55,133 nucleotides of DNA from positions 1 through 55,133 of the forward strand of contig JAEVZK010000081.1 in NCBI GenBank assembly GCA_023392285.1, in the 5' to 3' direction. The notes beneath the pieces are model-generated. The model ran no database searches, was not told where the DNA came from, and worked only from the letters and a program-made list of their open reading frames with translations. This DNA comes from Armatimonadota bacterium (GTDB lineage Bacteria > Armatimonadota > Fimbriimonadia > Fimbriimonadales > Fimbriimonadaceae). A program made the position numbers and the translations under genes. Positions 14,719 through 22,413 of this stretch are shown one piece after another (the stretch's first letter is position 1; each line of letters starts with the position of its first letter).

Positions 14719-16122
14719 TTATCCTTCTTTCAAATCTTTGGCCATCAGACAGGCTTTGGCTTCTTCAAGCTGAGCCTTCATTGCGTCCGGGCCGGGTCCG
14801 CCGTGGCCGTTCCGCGAGGCAATACTTGCTCCTACCGTCGCACTCAGCAATATAGCTTGAAGTCTTGCATCATCGACTTTGAGTTGGTGGAGAGCAATTC
14901 CTTGCGCCTCGCATTGTCGTACCAAGCTTCCAGTTACCTCATGCGCCTGGCGAAAGGGCATTCCGTCCATCACGAGAGCTTCGGCAACGCCAGTAGCTGT
15001 CGAGAATCCGTCACCGGCGACCTCAGCCATCCTTTTCACGTTAAATTCCGCAGTCTCTATCATCGCAAGGCACAAATAAAGGCTGTCGAAACATAGCCGG
15101 AAGGAGTCGAAAAGGGGCGGCTTATCCTCCTGCTGGTCGCGATTGTAGCCAAGAGGAAGTCCCTTCATCATAGACATAAACCCGGTCCAGTGGCCGATCA
15201 CTCGGGCCGCCCGTCCTCTGATGAGTTCGGCCATGTCAGGATTCCGCTTCTGCGGCATGATGCTGCTGCCGGTGGTTAAGCTCTCGTCGAGTTTGACAAA
15301 CCCTATAAGCGGATTGGACCAAAAGACAAGCTCATGCGAAAACCGCGACAGATGCTGCATTAAAGTCGCGCATGTATGCAGCGCATCGCCGATAAAATCG
15401 CGGTCGCTCGTAGCGTCTAGCGCATTCGGCATGGGACCCGCGAAGCCGAGGTTCTTTGCCGTCATCTCCCGGCTGACAGGCAGGGAAGTCCCCGCGACAG
15501 CGCCGGCTCCAAGCGGACACTCCTGTAACCGAAGAGCAGAGATCCGCATGACGTCACGCTGCAGCATCCAGAAATACGCCATCAGATGAAATCCAAGCGT
15601 GAGTGGTTGCGCAGGTTGTGTGTGAGTAAAGCCGGGCATCGAAGCATCTGCATAGCGTTCAGCAAGTCCGCAGATCGTATATTGCACATTCTTAATGCTA
15701 TCTATAAGTTGGTCGGACCGATTTTTGAGCCAAAGGCGGGTGACCGTCGCAACCTGATCATTGCGACTGCGGCCGGCGTGGAGGCGTCCAGCGACATCGC
15801 CAATTTTCTCCTTCAGTAGCGTCTCAATCGCAGAATGTATATCTTCTGCGTTTGCGACGGGTTCTTTTAGGAGACTTGCGGGATCTTCGCTGCTCTTATA
15901 TCGTTCTAAGAATTCCGCATAAATTTGCTCTAGGCCATCTTCGATGCGTATGGCATCGTGCTCAGTTAAAACGCCAGTCGACCCGAGCATGCGCACATGG
16001 GCTATCGAGACCTGCAGCTCTTCCGCCCACATGGTGGCGTCGGTGGTAACCGACTGCCCAAAGGTCCAAGCTCTCTCGTCTGTCTCTTTCGAGAACGCGC
16101 CGCCCCAGAGTTTATCCTTCAT
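14719..16122 (-). CDS. argH: Argininosuccinate lyase
   Basis: A 467-aa fumarase/aspartase-superfamily enzyme that splits argininosuccinate to arginine and fumarate, the last step of arginine synthesis. The start was set at the ATG at 16122 (MKDKLWGGAF, the family-typical beginning) behind AGAGG; the longer frame to 16170 lacks support. Visible motifs are MPGFTHTQPAQP and the catalytic superfamily signature GSSIMPQKRNPD. It lies 133 bp after argG, and that gap carries a REP-like palindrome (16229-16246). Confidence 0.95.
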   Translation of the reverse strand: MKDKLWGGAFSKETDERAWTFGQSVTTDATMWAEELQVSIAHVRMLGSTGVLTEHDAIRIEDGLEQIYAEFLERYKSSEDPASLLKEPVANAEDIHSAIETLLKEKIGDVAGRLHAGRSRNDQVATVTRLWLKNRSDQLIDSIKNVQYTICGLAERYADASMPGFTHTQPAQPLTLGFHLMAYFWMLQRDVMRISALRLQECPLGAGAVAGTSLPVSREMTAKNLGFAGPMPNALDATSDRDFIGDALHTCATLMQHLSRFSHELVFWSNPLIGFVKLDESLTTGSSIMPQKRNPDMAELIRGRAARVIGHWTGFMSMMKGLPLGYNRDQQEDKPPLFDSFRLCFDSLYLCLAMIETAEFNVKRMAEVAGDGFSTATGVAEALVMDGMPFRQAHEVTGSLVRQCEAQGIALHQLKVDDARLQAILLSATVGASIASRNGHGGPGPDAMKAQLEEAKACLMAKDLKEG

Positions 16123-16228
16123 AGGAACCTCTTTGGCCTGTGCTGACCTGTCACCTGATTGCACCTGCAAGACTGATGCCTAGTGGCCAAGTCTCCGAAA
16201 CGCATCGCGATCATTTGCGCAGGAGAAA

Positions 16229-16246
16229 GCGGTGATAAATCACCGC
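16229..16246. repeat. REP-like palindrome, copy 1
   Basis: A perfect 8-bp inverted repeat around AA (GCGGTGAT AA ATCACCGC). The surrounding sequence (GAGAAAGCGGTGA...TCACCGCACTCCAAA) matches a second copy at 36638-36655 over roughly 30 bp, which marks it as a dispersed element rather than an isolated hairpin. It lies between argG and argH inside the operon, where such elements often modulate transcript stability. Confidence 0.7.
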
Positions 16247-16255
16247 ACTCCAAAG

Positions 16256-17464
16256 TCATTCCTTCTCACCTAATCGGCGGTACATCAGGCTGGAGATGCC
16301 ATGAGCTCGAACCATACCCGCCATATCCTTTTGCTCGAACGTGCTCATGTCATCGAAGGAAGCGATGGCCTCCGAGTAGAGCGCCCACTCGCTTTCCCGT
16401 CCAGTCACAGTGATCGCTCCTTTGAACAACTTCAGGTTAACGGTGCCCGTGACTCGCTTCTGCACGTTATCGGTGAACGCGACGAGATCGTCGAACAGAG
16501 GATCGCCCCAAAGACCTTGATAGACGAGATCAGCCCATTGCTTGTCGACAAGCTCTTTGAACCGTCTCTCTTGAGGAGCGCAAACGAGCGCCTCCAACTC
16601 CTTGTGCGCTCGGATGAGCAGAGTTGCGCCCGGGCATTCGTAGTTCTCGCGAACTTTCATGCCGATCATCCGATCTTCCATGATGTCGATCCTGCCGATT
16701 CCATGTTTACCCGCGAGTTCATTCGCTTGTGAGATCACCTCGAACAGGGACGTCTCCTCCACCGCTTCTCCCTTGCGGTAAATAGCGACTGGGACTCCGT
16801 TCTTGAACTGTATGGAAATCGTTTCAGGCTGGTCCGGGGCATCCACAAGGCTCTTCGTCCACTGGAATATCTCCTCCGGCGGCTCAAAGTTCGGCTCTTC
16901 TAGTCGTCCGCCTTCAATCGACCGTCCCCACAGGTTCTCGTCGATGCTCCAGATCTTCTCTTTCGATTGCCCGATGGGCGCGCCAACCTTTTCGGCATAT
17001 TCGATTTCCGCGGTTCTCGTCCAATTCTTCTCCCGAACGGGAGCATAGATTGGGATTCCAGGAGCGTTAAGCCTTAAGCCGTATTCGATGCGGAACTGGT
17101 CGTTACCCTTACCCGTGCATCCGTGAACTAGGGCATCAAAAGGGCCCTTCTTAAGGGCTACTTCGGCTGCTTTCTTGCTGATGAGCGGTCGAGCGATGGA
17201 AGTGGACAAGGGATAGCCGAAATAGTCGGCGTTGAACTTGATCGCGGTGGAGCAGTATTCCTCAGCAAATTCAACTTTGGCGTCCACCGTTGTGTGAACG
17301 GCACCCAGAATTGCCGCCCGCTCCTCCGCCTGTTGAATATCGGCGCTTGGTTGACCGACATCGACAGTGACGGTATGGATTTCGCTAAACCCTTCTTCTT
17401 TGAGAAGCGGCAGAATGACGGTCGTATCTAGGCCGCCCGAGTAGATGACTAGCGCCTTTTTCAT
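16256..17464 (-). CDS. argG: Argininosuccinate synthase
   Basis: The 402-aa enzyme condenses citrulline and aspartate using ATP. The PP-loop ATP motif SGGLDT is at residues 9-14. Other conserved blocks are GCTGKGNDQ, WSIDENLWGRSIEGG and the C-terminal VTGTVNLKLFKG. Length is normal for the family. The ATG overlaps the argF stop by 4 bp, so translation is probably coupled. Confidence 0.97.
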   Translation of the reverse strand: MKKALVIYSGGLDTTVILPLLKEEGFSEIHTVTVDVGQPSADIQQAEERAAILGAVHTTVDAKVEFAEEYCSTAIKFNADYFGYPLSTSIARPLISKKAAEVALKKGPFDALVHGCTGKGNDQFRIEYGLRLNAPGIPIYAPVREKNWTRTAEIEYAEKVGAPIGQSKEKIWSIDENLWGRSIEGGRLEEPNFEPPEEIFQWTKSLVDAPDQPETISIQFKNGVPVAIYRKGEAVEETSLFEVISQANELAGKHGIGRIDIMEDRMIGMKVRENYECPGATLLIRAHKELEALVCAPQERRFKELVDKQWADLVYQGLWGDPLFDDLVAFTDNVQKRVTGTVNLKLFKGAITVTGRESEWALYSEAIASFDDMSTFEQKDMAGMVRAHGISSLMYRRLGEKE

Positions 17465-18435
17465 AGGGATTTCTCCAGGAGAAGCTGCATCAACGCTTTC
17501 TGCGCGTGCATTCGGTTTTCGGCTTCCTGAAAGATGACCGACTGAGGTCCATCGATGACCTCTGGGGTGACTTCCTCGCCCCGGTGAGCGGGTAGACAGT
17601 GCATGAAAATGGCGGTGTCCTTGGCGAGGGACATAAGATCAGAATTCACCTGATATTTATAAAAGCGGGGGAGCTTTTCTGCGGCTTCCGCTTCTTGACC
17701 CATGCTGATCCACGTATCCGTGACCACAACGTCGGCCCCGTCGATCGCATGGGCTGGGAGGTAAACCTGGGACACGCCGCTTACCGAGTATGCGATTTCA
17801 TCGGCTTCATATCCAGGCGGTGTGCAGATGACCACCTCGTGCCCCAATTTGGCGGCAGTGATCGCCAAACTGTTGCACACATTGTTGCCATCGCCGATCC
17901 AAACGATCTTCAGCTTCTTGGGCCCGAAGTGCTCTTCGATAGTAAGCAGGTCGGCGAGAGCTTGGCACGGGTGCTCGAGATCAGTGAGCGCGTTGATCAC
18001 GGGCACGCTCGAATACTTTGAAAGTTCCAGGATGGAAGCGTGGCTGTTTAGTCGGGCGACGATCATGCTTGACCATCTGGAGAGCACCTGCGCGGTATCC
18101 GCGATCGACTCCCTCTTGCCCATGTCGATGTCAGCTTTCGTGAGGTAGATCGCGTGTCCACCTAGTTCTGTGAAAGCCTGCTCAAACGAGACCCTCGTCC
18201 GCAGTGACTGCTTCTCAAAAATCATCGCCAGCATTCGGTTTTCAACCGGCTGGATGCTGCTTGGGCGCTTATGCCACTGCTTTTTCAGATGAGCAGCGGT
18301 GGACAGAATTTTGCGGATCTGGTCGCCCGAAAGGTCAGTCGATCCAAGGACATGGGTTGGCCCGTCATTCGCGGGCGAATATTCAATGAGCGGTTTTTGA
18401 ACGACCGCGTTAGAAAAAAGTTGTTGTGCGTACAT
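17461..18435 (-). CDS. argF: Ornithine carbamoyltransferase
   Basis: A 324-aa transcarbamoylase making citrulline from ornithine and carbamoyl phosphate. The carbamoyl-phosphate loop is EKQSLRTR (the S-x-R-T-R variant), followed by HPCQALADLLT and the ornithine loop HCLPAHRGEEV. The start was set at the ATG at 18435 behind AAAAGGG; the longer frame from 18474 needs a TTG inside a 14-bp palindrome. It is the first gene of argF-argG-argH-rocD and is preceded by a 120-nt leader containing an Arg-rich ORF and inverted repeats. Confidence 0.95.
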   Translation of the reverse strand: MYAQQLFSNAVVQKPLIEYSPANDGPTHVLGSTDLSGDQIRKILSTAAHLKKQWHKRPSSIQPVENRMLAMIFEKQSLRTRVSFEQAFTELGGHAIYLTKADIDMGKRESIADTAQVLSRWSSMIVARLNSHASILELSKYSSVPVINALTDLEHPCQALADLLTIEEHFGPKKLKIVWIGDGNNVCNSLAITAAKLGHEVVICTPPGYEADEIAYSVSGVSQVYLPAHAIDGADVVVTDTWISMGQEAEAAEKLPRFYKYQVNSDLMSLAKDTAIFMHCLPAHRGEEVTPEVIDGPQSVIFQEAENRMHAQKALMQLLLEKSL

Positions 18436-18458
18436 GAAATCCCTTTTGGCTTGAAGTG

Positions 18459-18472
18459 GCGCATCGATGCGC
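18459..18472. promoter_or_regulatory. Palindrome just upstream of argF
   Basis: A perfect 14-bp palindrome, GCGCATCGATGCGC, lies 23 bp upstream of the argF ATG. It could be an operator or an mRNA hairpin close to the Shine-Dalgarno. It does not resemble the Arg box of E. coli. Its function is inferred from position only. Confidence 0.45.
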
Positions 18473-18496
18473 AAGCGGAGGAAGAAAGCCAGAAAT

Positions 18497-18556
18497 GGGG
18501 ATTAGCGGGATCTTGAGGTTCGTCTTTGACCGGGCGACCGTCCTAGGCTAATCCCC
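18497..18556 (-). promoter_or_regulatory. Long inverted repeat in the argF leader, right after the leader ORF stop
   Basis: The perfect 10-bp arms GGGGATTAGC and GCTAATCCCC lie at 18497-18506 and 18547-18556, separated by 40 bp. The outer end of the upstream arm (in RNA sense) shares a base with the stop codon of the Arg-rich ORF. A ribosome stalled or released at the Arg codons could therefore directly control whether this stem forms. There is no U run, so the outcome may be translational or Rho-dependent rather than intrinsic termination. Confidence 0.55.
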
Positions 18557-18651
18557 TAGGCACGACGTGGACGACGCAGACGCAGGCGCAATGCATCAAC
18601 AGAGCTGTCGATCAGCCCTGGAAGCCCAAACCGGAATTGGTTAGTCGGCAT
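18556..18651 (-). CDS. Arg-rich leader peptide upstream of the arginine operon
   Basis: A 31-codon ORF, ATG at 18651-18649 and TAG at 18558-18556, ending in LRLRLRRPRRA. Six of the last ten sense codons are Arg (one CGC, five CGT). It lies 120 bp upstream of argF on the same strand. The concentration of codons for the pathway's end product matches amino-acid leader peptides (trpL, hisL), where ribosome stalling senses charged tRNA. The Shine-Dalgarno is weak (GAAAG), and a TATCAT upstream could make the transcript almost leaderless. A shorter start at TTG (18591) is possible. It was missed by the 60-aa length cut-off. Confidence 0.65.
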   Translation of the reverse strand: MPTNQFRFGLPGLIDSSVDALRLRLRRPRRA

Positions 18652-18804
18652 TGCTTTCGATATGATACCACAAGAGTGGTGAGTGGTGAGTGGTGAGTGG
18701 GGAGAGGACGTGACGGCGTTGCTTGCGTCGCGGCTTCAGATACTCGCAGAAACGTTGTCCTGGGAAGAGAGCGGACGCTGTGCCGGTGTTAGAATGTTCA
18801 AGCG
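18652..18804. other. Rest of the gene-free interval upstream of argF, including a heptamer repeat
   Basis: The whole interval from argF (18435) to the next gene (18805) is 369 bp. The argF-proximal part holds the leader ORF and inverted repeats listed separately. This part holds a heptamer array (18674-18701) and a possible minus-strand -10 (TATCAT, about 18660-18666). Nothing else is recognised. Confidence 0.45.
18674..18701. repeat. Heptamer tandem repeat GAGTGGT
   Basis: Three exact GAGTGGT units plus GAGTGGG, period 7. The same unit with A/G variation (GARTGGT) occurs on the opposite strand at 52054-52081. It lies directly upstream of the argF leader ORF. Confidence 0.8.
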
Positions 18805-19038
18805 ATGGTAGAAGGGCCTGAGCAGAAACAAGAATGGGGGATATTCAACTGCCTCGTTCCGATCTTGGCAATCGTTTTGGCGATTGTCGGGTGGCGCTTG
18901 GCCGCGCCTCACGGTTGGCTCTACGGAATCCTGGGAGCCTTGTTGGGATTCGTTCTTTCGATTCCAACGGTGGGCCTGTTTGCGCTGGTGATCTTTGGGA
19001 TCGCCTATCTAACTGGAGGTTTTCGCGAGGACCGCTGA
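18805..19038 (+). CDS. Small membrane protein of unknown function
   Basis: A 77-aa protein with a short charged N-terminus (VEGPEQKQEWG), two to three hydrophobic segments (residues about 14-31, 36-52 and 53-70) and a charged end (GGFREDR). It is probably an inner-membrane protein. No family is recognised. The ATG at 18805 has only a weak Shine-Dalgarno. The gene converges on the YHS-like gene downstream. Confidence 0.55.
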   Translation: MVEGPEQKQEWGIFNCLVPILAIVLAIVGWRLAAPHGWLYGILGALLGFVLSIPTVGLFALVIFGIAYLTGGFREDR

Positions 19039-19085
19039 AGGCATTACGAGTCGACCTCGTCATGCCTTCAGAGATATCGCCTCAG

Positions 19086-19658
19086 TTACTTGCTATAAAC
19101 GACGGCAGCAAGAGGCTTGACGGCAGATTTGGCCGCGCCAACGTACTTCGCCGGATCCTTTCTGAAGGAGGCGATGCATCCGCCGCAGCACAGGAAATAA
19201 CGGGTTCCGTTATAGTCGCCGAAACCGGCGGCTTCCTTCGCGCTTGTGGCTTCTTTGGTGACTGGGCACAGGTAGCTTTCCGCCTTCACATCGGCGACGT
19301 AAGCTGAAGGCTTAGCCTCGAAAGCCGCCTTTTCCTTGGTGGAGGCGAAGAAATACCGCACTGACTTGTAGTCCTCGAACGCCTTTGCATCTTTCTGATC
19401 TATTCGAGCACCGCTGACCGGGTCGTACTGAAAGACTCCAATCGTTTTCTTTTCTTTGATCGCCTTGGCGATTGAAGACTTGGGATCCTTAAGGAACGGC
19501 TTATCACAGCCGCCGCAGCACGTGCTGTAAAGTGCGCCTGCATAGGACATGGTTACCGCAGGCTTTTCCACTTCTTCGAGAGTCGAAGGGCAGTAGGTGG
19601 GGCCAGGCTTCACGCCTTGCACTCCGACGACGAGAGCTGCAATTGTGGTTAAAATCAT
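19086..19658 (-). CDS. Exported protein with two YHS/TRASH-like CCGGC modules
   Basis: A 190-aa protein with a short signal peptide (MILTTIAALVVGVQG). Two similar modules are visible: CPSTLEEV...STCCGGCDKPFLKDP (about residues 23-60) and CPVTKEAT...FLCCGGCIASFRKDP (about 130-170). Each has a lone Cys followed by CCGGC and F-x-K-D-P, similar to YHS or TRASH metal-binding domains that bind heavy metals. A middle segment (SVRYFFASTKEKAAFEAKP) is like a third, Cys-less copy. It lies 62 bp downstream of uppS on the same strand. A role in metal binding is inferred. Confidence 0.72.
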   Translation of the reverse strand: MILTTIAALVVGVQGVKPGPTYCPSTLEEVEKPAVTMSYAGALYSTCCGGCDKPFLKDPKSSIAKAIKEKKTIGVFQYDPVSGARIDQKDAKAFEDYKSVRYFFASTKEKAAFEAKPSAYVADVKAESYLCPVTKEATSAKEAAGFGDYNGTRYFLCCGGCIASFRKDPAKYVGAAKSAVKPLAAVVYSK

Positions 19659-19720
19659 TTCTTCTTTGCCGGGCAGTCGCCCAGACCTCTTCTCCAGTAT
19701 AAACGATCAGAGGTGCCCGA

Positions 19721-20497
19721 TCATTCCACAACGGCGCCGAATTTGCGAGTTCGCTGCTGGTAGGTGTGCACTGCATCCAGCAGTTCCTGCTCACCGAACT
19801 CGGGCCATGTCTTGTTGGTGACGTACAATTCCGTATAGGCGGCTTGGTAGATGAGGAAATTGCTCCACCGCATTTCTCCGGCGGTCCGTATCATCAAATC
19901 CGGATCGGGTTGATCGGGATTGTAAAGATTGGCGGAAATGGTCGCTTCGTCGATCTGTTCCGAAGGGATCCCTTGTCCGACGATCCGCTTGACGGCATCG
20001 ACAATCTCCGCGCGGCCACCGTAGTTAATGGCCAGCGTGAACGTGATGCCGGTATTGTCCTTGGTTGTCTCGGTGCCGTTGGCGAGGGCGCTACGCAGAC
20101 CTTGCGGGACGTCATCGGTTCTTCCTGCGACCTTTACTCGGACGTTGTTCTTGTGCATCAATCGAAGCTCATCCCGAGCCGCCTGTTCGATGAGCTTCAT
20201 CAGCCCTTTCACTTCCTCTTCTGGACGACGCCAGTTTTCGGCTGAAAAGGCATACACTGTGAGATAGCGAATACCCAGTTCACTCGCGTTCAGTAGAACC
20301 CCTCTCAAGGTTTTATATCCTTCCCGGTGACCCAGCAAGCGAGCCAATCCTTTCTTTCGAGCCCAACGGCCGTTTCCATCCATGATGATTGCCACATGAG
20401 TGGGAAGAGCGTTGAGATCGATGCCTAGTGAAAGTGCCCGCTCGGCGATCGCGCTGCGTTCTTTGCTGGAGCGAGAGGCTGGCATGTGTGCGGGCAT
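19721..20497 (-). CDS. uppS: Undecaprenyl diphosphate synthase (isoprenyl transferase)
   Basis: A 258-aa cis-prenyltransferase that makes the C55 lipid carrier for peptidoglycan and other envelope polymers. The catalytic Asp and P-loop are in IIMDGNGRWARKKG. The other blocks are FSAENWRRPEEEV and PDPDLMIRTAGEMRWSNFL (the usual second G of RTGGE is Ala). It is the last gene of the conserved pyrH-frr-uppS order. The start may be the first ATG (20497) or the second (20485). An 11-bp-arm hairpin (20511-20551) sits directly upstream. Confidence 0.94.
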   Translation of the reverse strand: MPAHMPASRSSKERSAIAERALSLGIDLNALPTHVAIIMDGNGRWARKKGLARLLGHREGYKTLRGVLLNASELGIRYLTVYAFSAENWRRPEEEVKGLMKLIEQAARDELRLMHKNNVRVKVAGRTDDVPQGLRSALANGTETTKDNTGITFTLAINYGGRAEIVDAVKRIVGQGIPSEQIDEATISANLYNPDQPDPDLMIRTAGEMRWSNFLIYQAAYTELYVTNKTWPEFGEQELLDAVHTYQQRTRKFGAVVE

Positions 20498-20510
20498 TTG
20501 TCTTAAGAGT

Positions 20511-20551
20511 AACGCTCGATTTGCCGATCATAGGCAGCCGAATCGAGCGTT
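20511..20551 (-). promoter_or_regulatory. Inverted repeat in the uppS leader
   Basis: Perfect 11-bp arms (AACGCTCGATT and AATCGAGCGTT) around a 19-nt loop that itself contains GCC/GGC. In the minus-strand RNA the stem ends 13 nt before the uppS ATG. No U run follows, so a translational or processing role is more likely than termination. Confidence 0.5.
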
Positions 20552-20620
20552 CCATCTTCTCCGAATGGGAGAATCCTCCGAGTTGTGATTGGGGCGAGGA
20601 TATTCAAATCAATATGAGGA

Positions 20621-21181
20621 CTAGATCTGCATCAACTCTTCTTCTTTCTTCTTGCCAATATCATCCGCTTGGTGGACGAAGTTGTCGGTCAGCTTCTGCA
20701 CGCGCGCTTCCTGTCCTTTCAGGTCGTCCTCGCTGATCTCCTTGTTCTTCTGCATCGTTTTCAGATGATCGATTGCATCTCGCCGAACATTGCGAATCGC
20801 GATTCGCCCCTGTTCAGTACGAGCGTGAACTTGCTTCACCATGTCCTTTCGGCGCTCTTCGGTCATCTGGGGGAAGTTCAGGCGAATGCCGGTTCCATCA
20901 TTGGTCGGATTGATCCCCAAGTCGCTCTTCATAATTGCCCGTTCTATGGTGGCTACCATGCTTTTCTCGTATGGCTGAATGAGGAGTTGGCGAGGTTCAG
21001 GCACACTTACGTTTGCCACTTGGTTGATCGGCGTTTCCACCCCGTAATAGTCGACGTGCACTCGCTCAAGAACGGCTGGCGAGGCTCTGCCGGTCCTATA
21101 GCTGCTGAAGTCGTGCACCATCGAATCGATGGCCGCTTTCATTCGATGCTCGGCATCTTTGAGAATGGAATCTACGGACAT
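20621..21181 (-). CDS. frr: Ribosome recycling factor
   Basis: A 186-aa protein that releases ribosomes from mRNA after termination together with EF-G. The full-length RRF fold is evident, with conserved SSYRTGRASPAVLERV, QPYEKSMVATIERAI, LGINPTNDGTGIRLNFPQMT, and the C-terminal helix with DDLKGQEARVQKLTD. It lies 63 bp downstream of pyrH. Confidence 0.97.
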   Translation of the reverse strand: MSVDSILKDAEHRMKAAIDSMVHDFSSYRTGRASPAVLERVHVDYYGVETPINQVANVSVPEPRQLLIQPYEKSMVATIERAIMKSDLGINPTNDGTGIRLNFPQMTEERRKDMVKQVHARTEQGRIAIRNVRRDAIDHLKTMQKNKEISEDDLKGQEARVQKLTDNFVHQADDIGKKKEEELMQI

Positions 21182-21244
21182 GCTCCGATTATGGCATCAT
21201 GGCTCAGCAACAGGCTTGGGGAACTCGGCGAACGAAGTTAGAGG

Positions 21245-21976
21245 TCAGCCTCCAACCAATGTGCCTTCGTCTTCGCCGATCACCGCCCGGTGGAGAGCTC
21301 CGGCTTCGTTGAACGCGAGGACGACTACCGGCAGGTTGTGCTCGCGGCACATCGTGAACGCAGTCTGATCCATCACTCCCAGCCGCTTCTGAATCGCTTC
21401 GTCGTAAGTCACCGTGCTGTACCGGACGGCATTTTCGAACTTGCGGGGATCCTTGTCGTATATGCCATCCACCTTCGTCGCCTTGATCAGGGCTTGAGCT
21501 TCGATTTCCAAGGCGCGAAGCACAGCGGCCGTGTCGGTGGTGAAAAATGGATTGCCGGTACCGGCAGCAAAGACGACCACCCGGCCTTTTTCCAAGTGGC
21601 GGACAGCCCGACGGCGAATGAAAGATTCGCTGACCTGATGAACGTTGATGGCGCTCTGGACGCGAGTCTGGACCCCTGCTTTCTCGATGGCACCCTGCAA
21701 AGCGAGGGCATTCATGAGTGTGCCAAGCATTCCCATCTGATCGGCCACCGTGCGGTCGATGCCTCCTTCGGCAGAGAACACTTCGCCACGAATGAAGTTC
21801 CCTCCTCCCACCACGAGGGCTACTTGGGTGCCGGTGGAATGCACGAGAGCAATTTCTTTGGCAATATAATTGAGAACTTCGGGATCGAGGCCAAAGCCAA
21901 TTTCTCCCGCGAGAGCTTCGCCGCTCAGTTTAATCAGAACACGACCGAGAACCTTTCTTTCACTCAATGCCGCCAT
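21245..21976 (-). CDS. pyrH: UMP kinase
   Basis: An aspartokinase-fold kinase (about 243 aa) that phosphorylates UMP to UDP. Visible blocks are the N-terminal RVLIKLSGEAL, the VVGGGNFIRG nucleotide loop, DQMGMLGTLMNALALQ, and the C-terminal TKVDGIYDKDPRK. The ATG at 21976 follows GGATGGGG; an ATG at 21988 is the alternative. A terminator-like hairpin with a T run (21991-22019) sits directly upstream, leaving no room for a promoter in between. Confidence 0.95.
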   Translation of the reverse strand: MAALSERKVLGRVLIKLSGEALAGEIGFGLDPEVLNYIAKEIALVHSTGTQVALVVGGGNFIRGEVFSAEGGIDRTVADQMGMLGTLMNALALQGAIEKAGVQTRVQSAINVHQVSESFIRRRAVRHLEKGRVVVFAAGTGNPFFTTDTAAVLRALEIEAQALIKATKVDGIYDKDPRKFENAVRYSTVTYDEAIQKRLGVMDQTAFTMCREHNLPVVVLAFNEAGALHRAVIGEDEGTLVGG

Positions 21977-21990
21977 GTGTCGCCCCATCC

Positions 21991-22019
21991 AAAAAGATAG
22001 CCCGCGTCCGCGAGCTATC
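21991..22019 (-). terminator. Terminator-like hairpin between the cytochrome gene and pyrH
   Basis: In minus-strand RNA the stem GAUAGC-U-CGC pairs with GCG-G-GCUAUC (10 bp including one U-G pair, loop GGAC) and is followed by five U. It ends 3 to 15 nt upstream of the possible pyrH starts. It therefore either terminates the upstream operon with pyrH reading through, or acts as an attenuator in a pyrH leader that starts further upstream. Confidence 0.75.
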
Positions 22020-22048
22020 CATGCAAATACTACCAGGTAGGCACAAAC

Positions 22049-22405
22049 CTACTTCTCAAGCGCACCGGCATCGATCCAGCGTTCGATCTTTTGAATCGAT
22101 GCTGGCGGCAGCTCTCCGCCAGGTGGCATGAGCTGGGGTGATCCATGCAGAACCCGGGCTAAGCGACTCTTACGTGAAGACTTCTTCTTGATAACCGGCC
22201 CTTCGCCGTCCCCTTTGAGGATGCTTTGGTAGGTTGTGAGGTTCAGTCCATGTGCCGGTTTGCTTCCGCTGTGACACGGAAGGCAAGATTTGGCAAAGAT
22301 TGGCTTGACATCTTTATACTTAAGGGTCTTTCCGCCGGCAAAACTAAGGCAGAGGGATAGCGGGAATACGAGGCAGCCGCAAAACAGAATGGCCTTCATT
22401 TTCAT
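22049..22405 (-). CDS. Exported small c-type cytochrome-like protein
   Basis: A 118-aa protein with a signal peptide (about residues 1-23) and a heme c attachment motif CLPCH near residue 41. The probable axial Met is in LMPPGGELPP near residues 92-101. The final SIQKIERWIDAGAL is the typical end of planctomycete-type (PSCyt1-like) cytochrome modules. It is preceded by the secreted 196-aa gene 8 bp upstream and followed by a terminator-like hairpin. It is probably periplasmic; the redox partner is unknown. Confidence 0.8.
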   Translation of the reverse strand: MKMKAILFCGCLVFPLSLCLSFAGGKTLKYKDVKPIFAKSCLPCHSGSKPAHGLNLTTYQSILKGDGEGPVIKKKSSRKSRLARVLHGSPQLMPPGGELPPASIQKIERWIDAGALEK

Positions 22406-22413
22406 CCTTTGCT

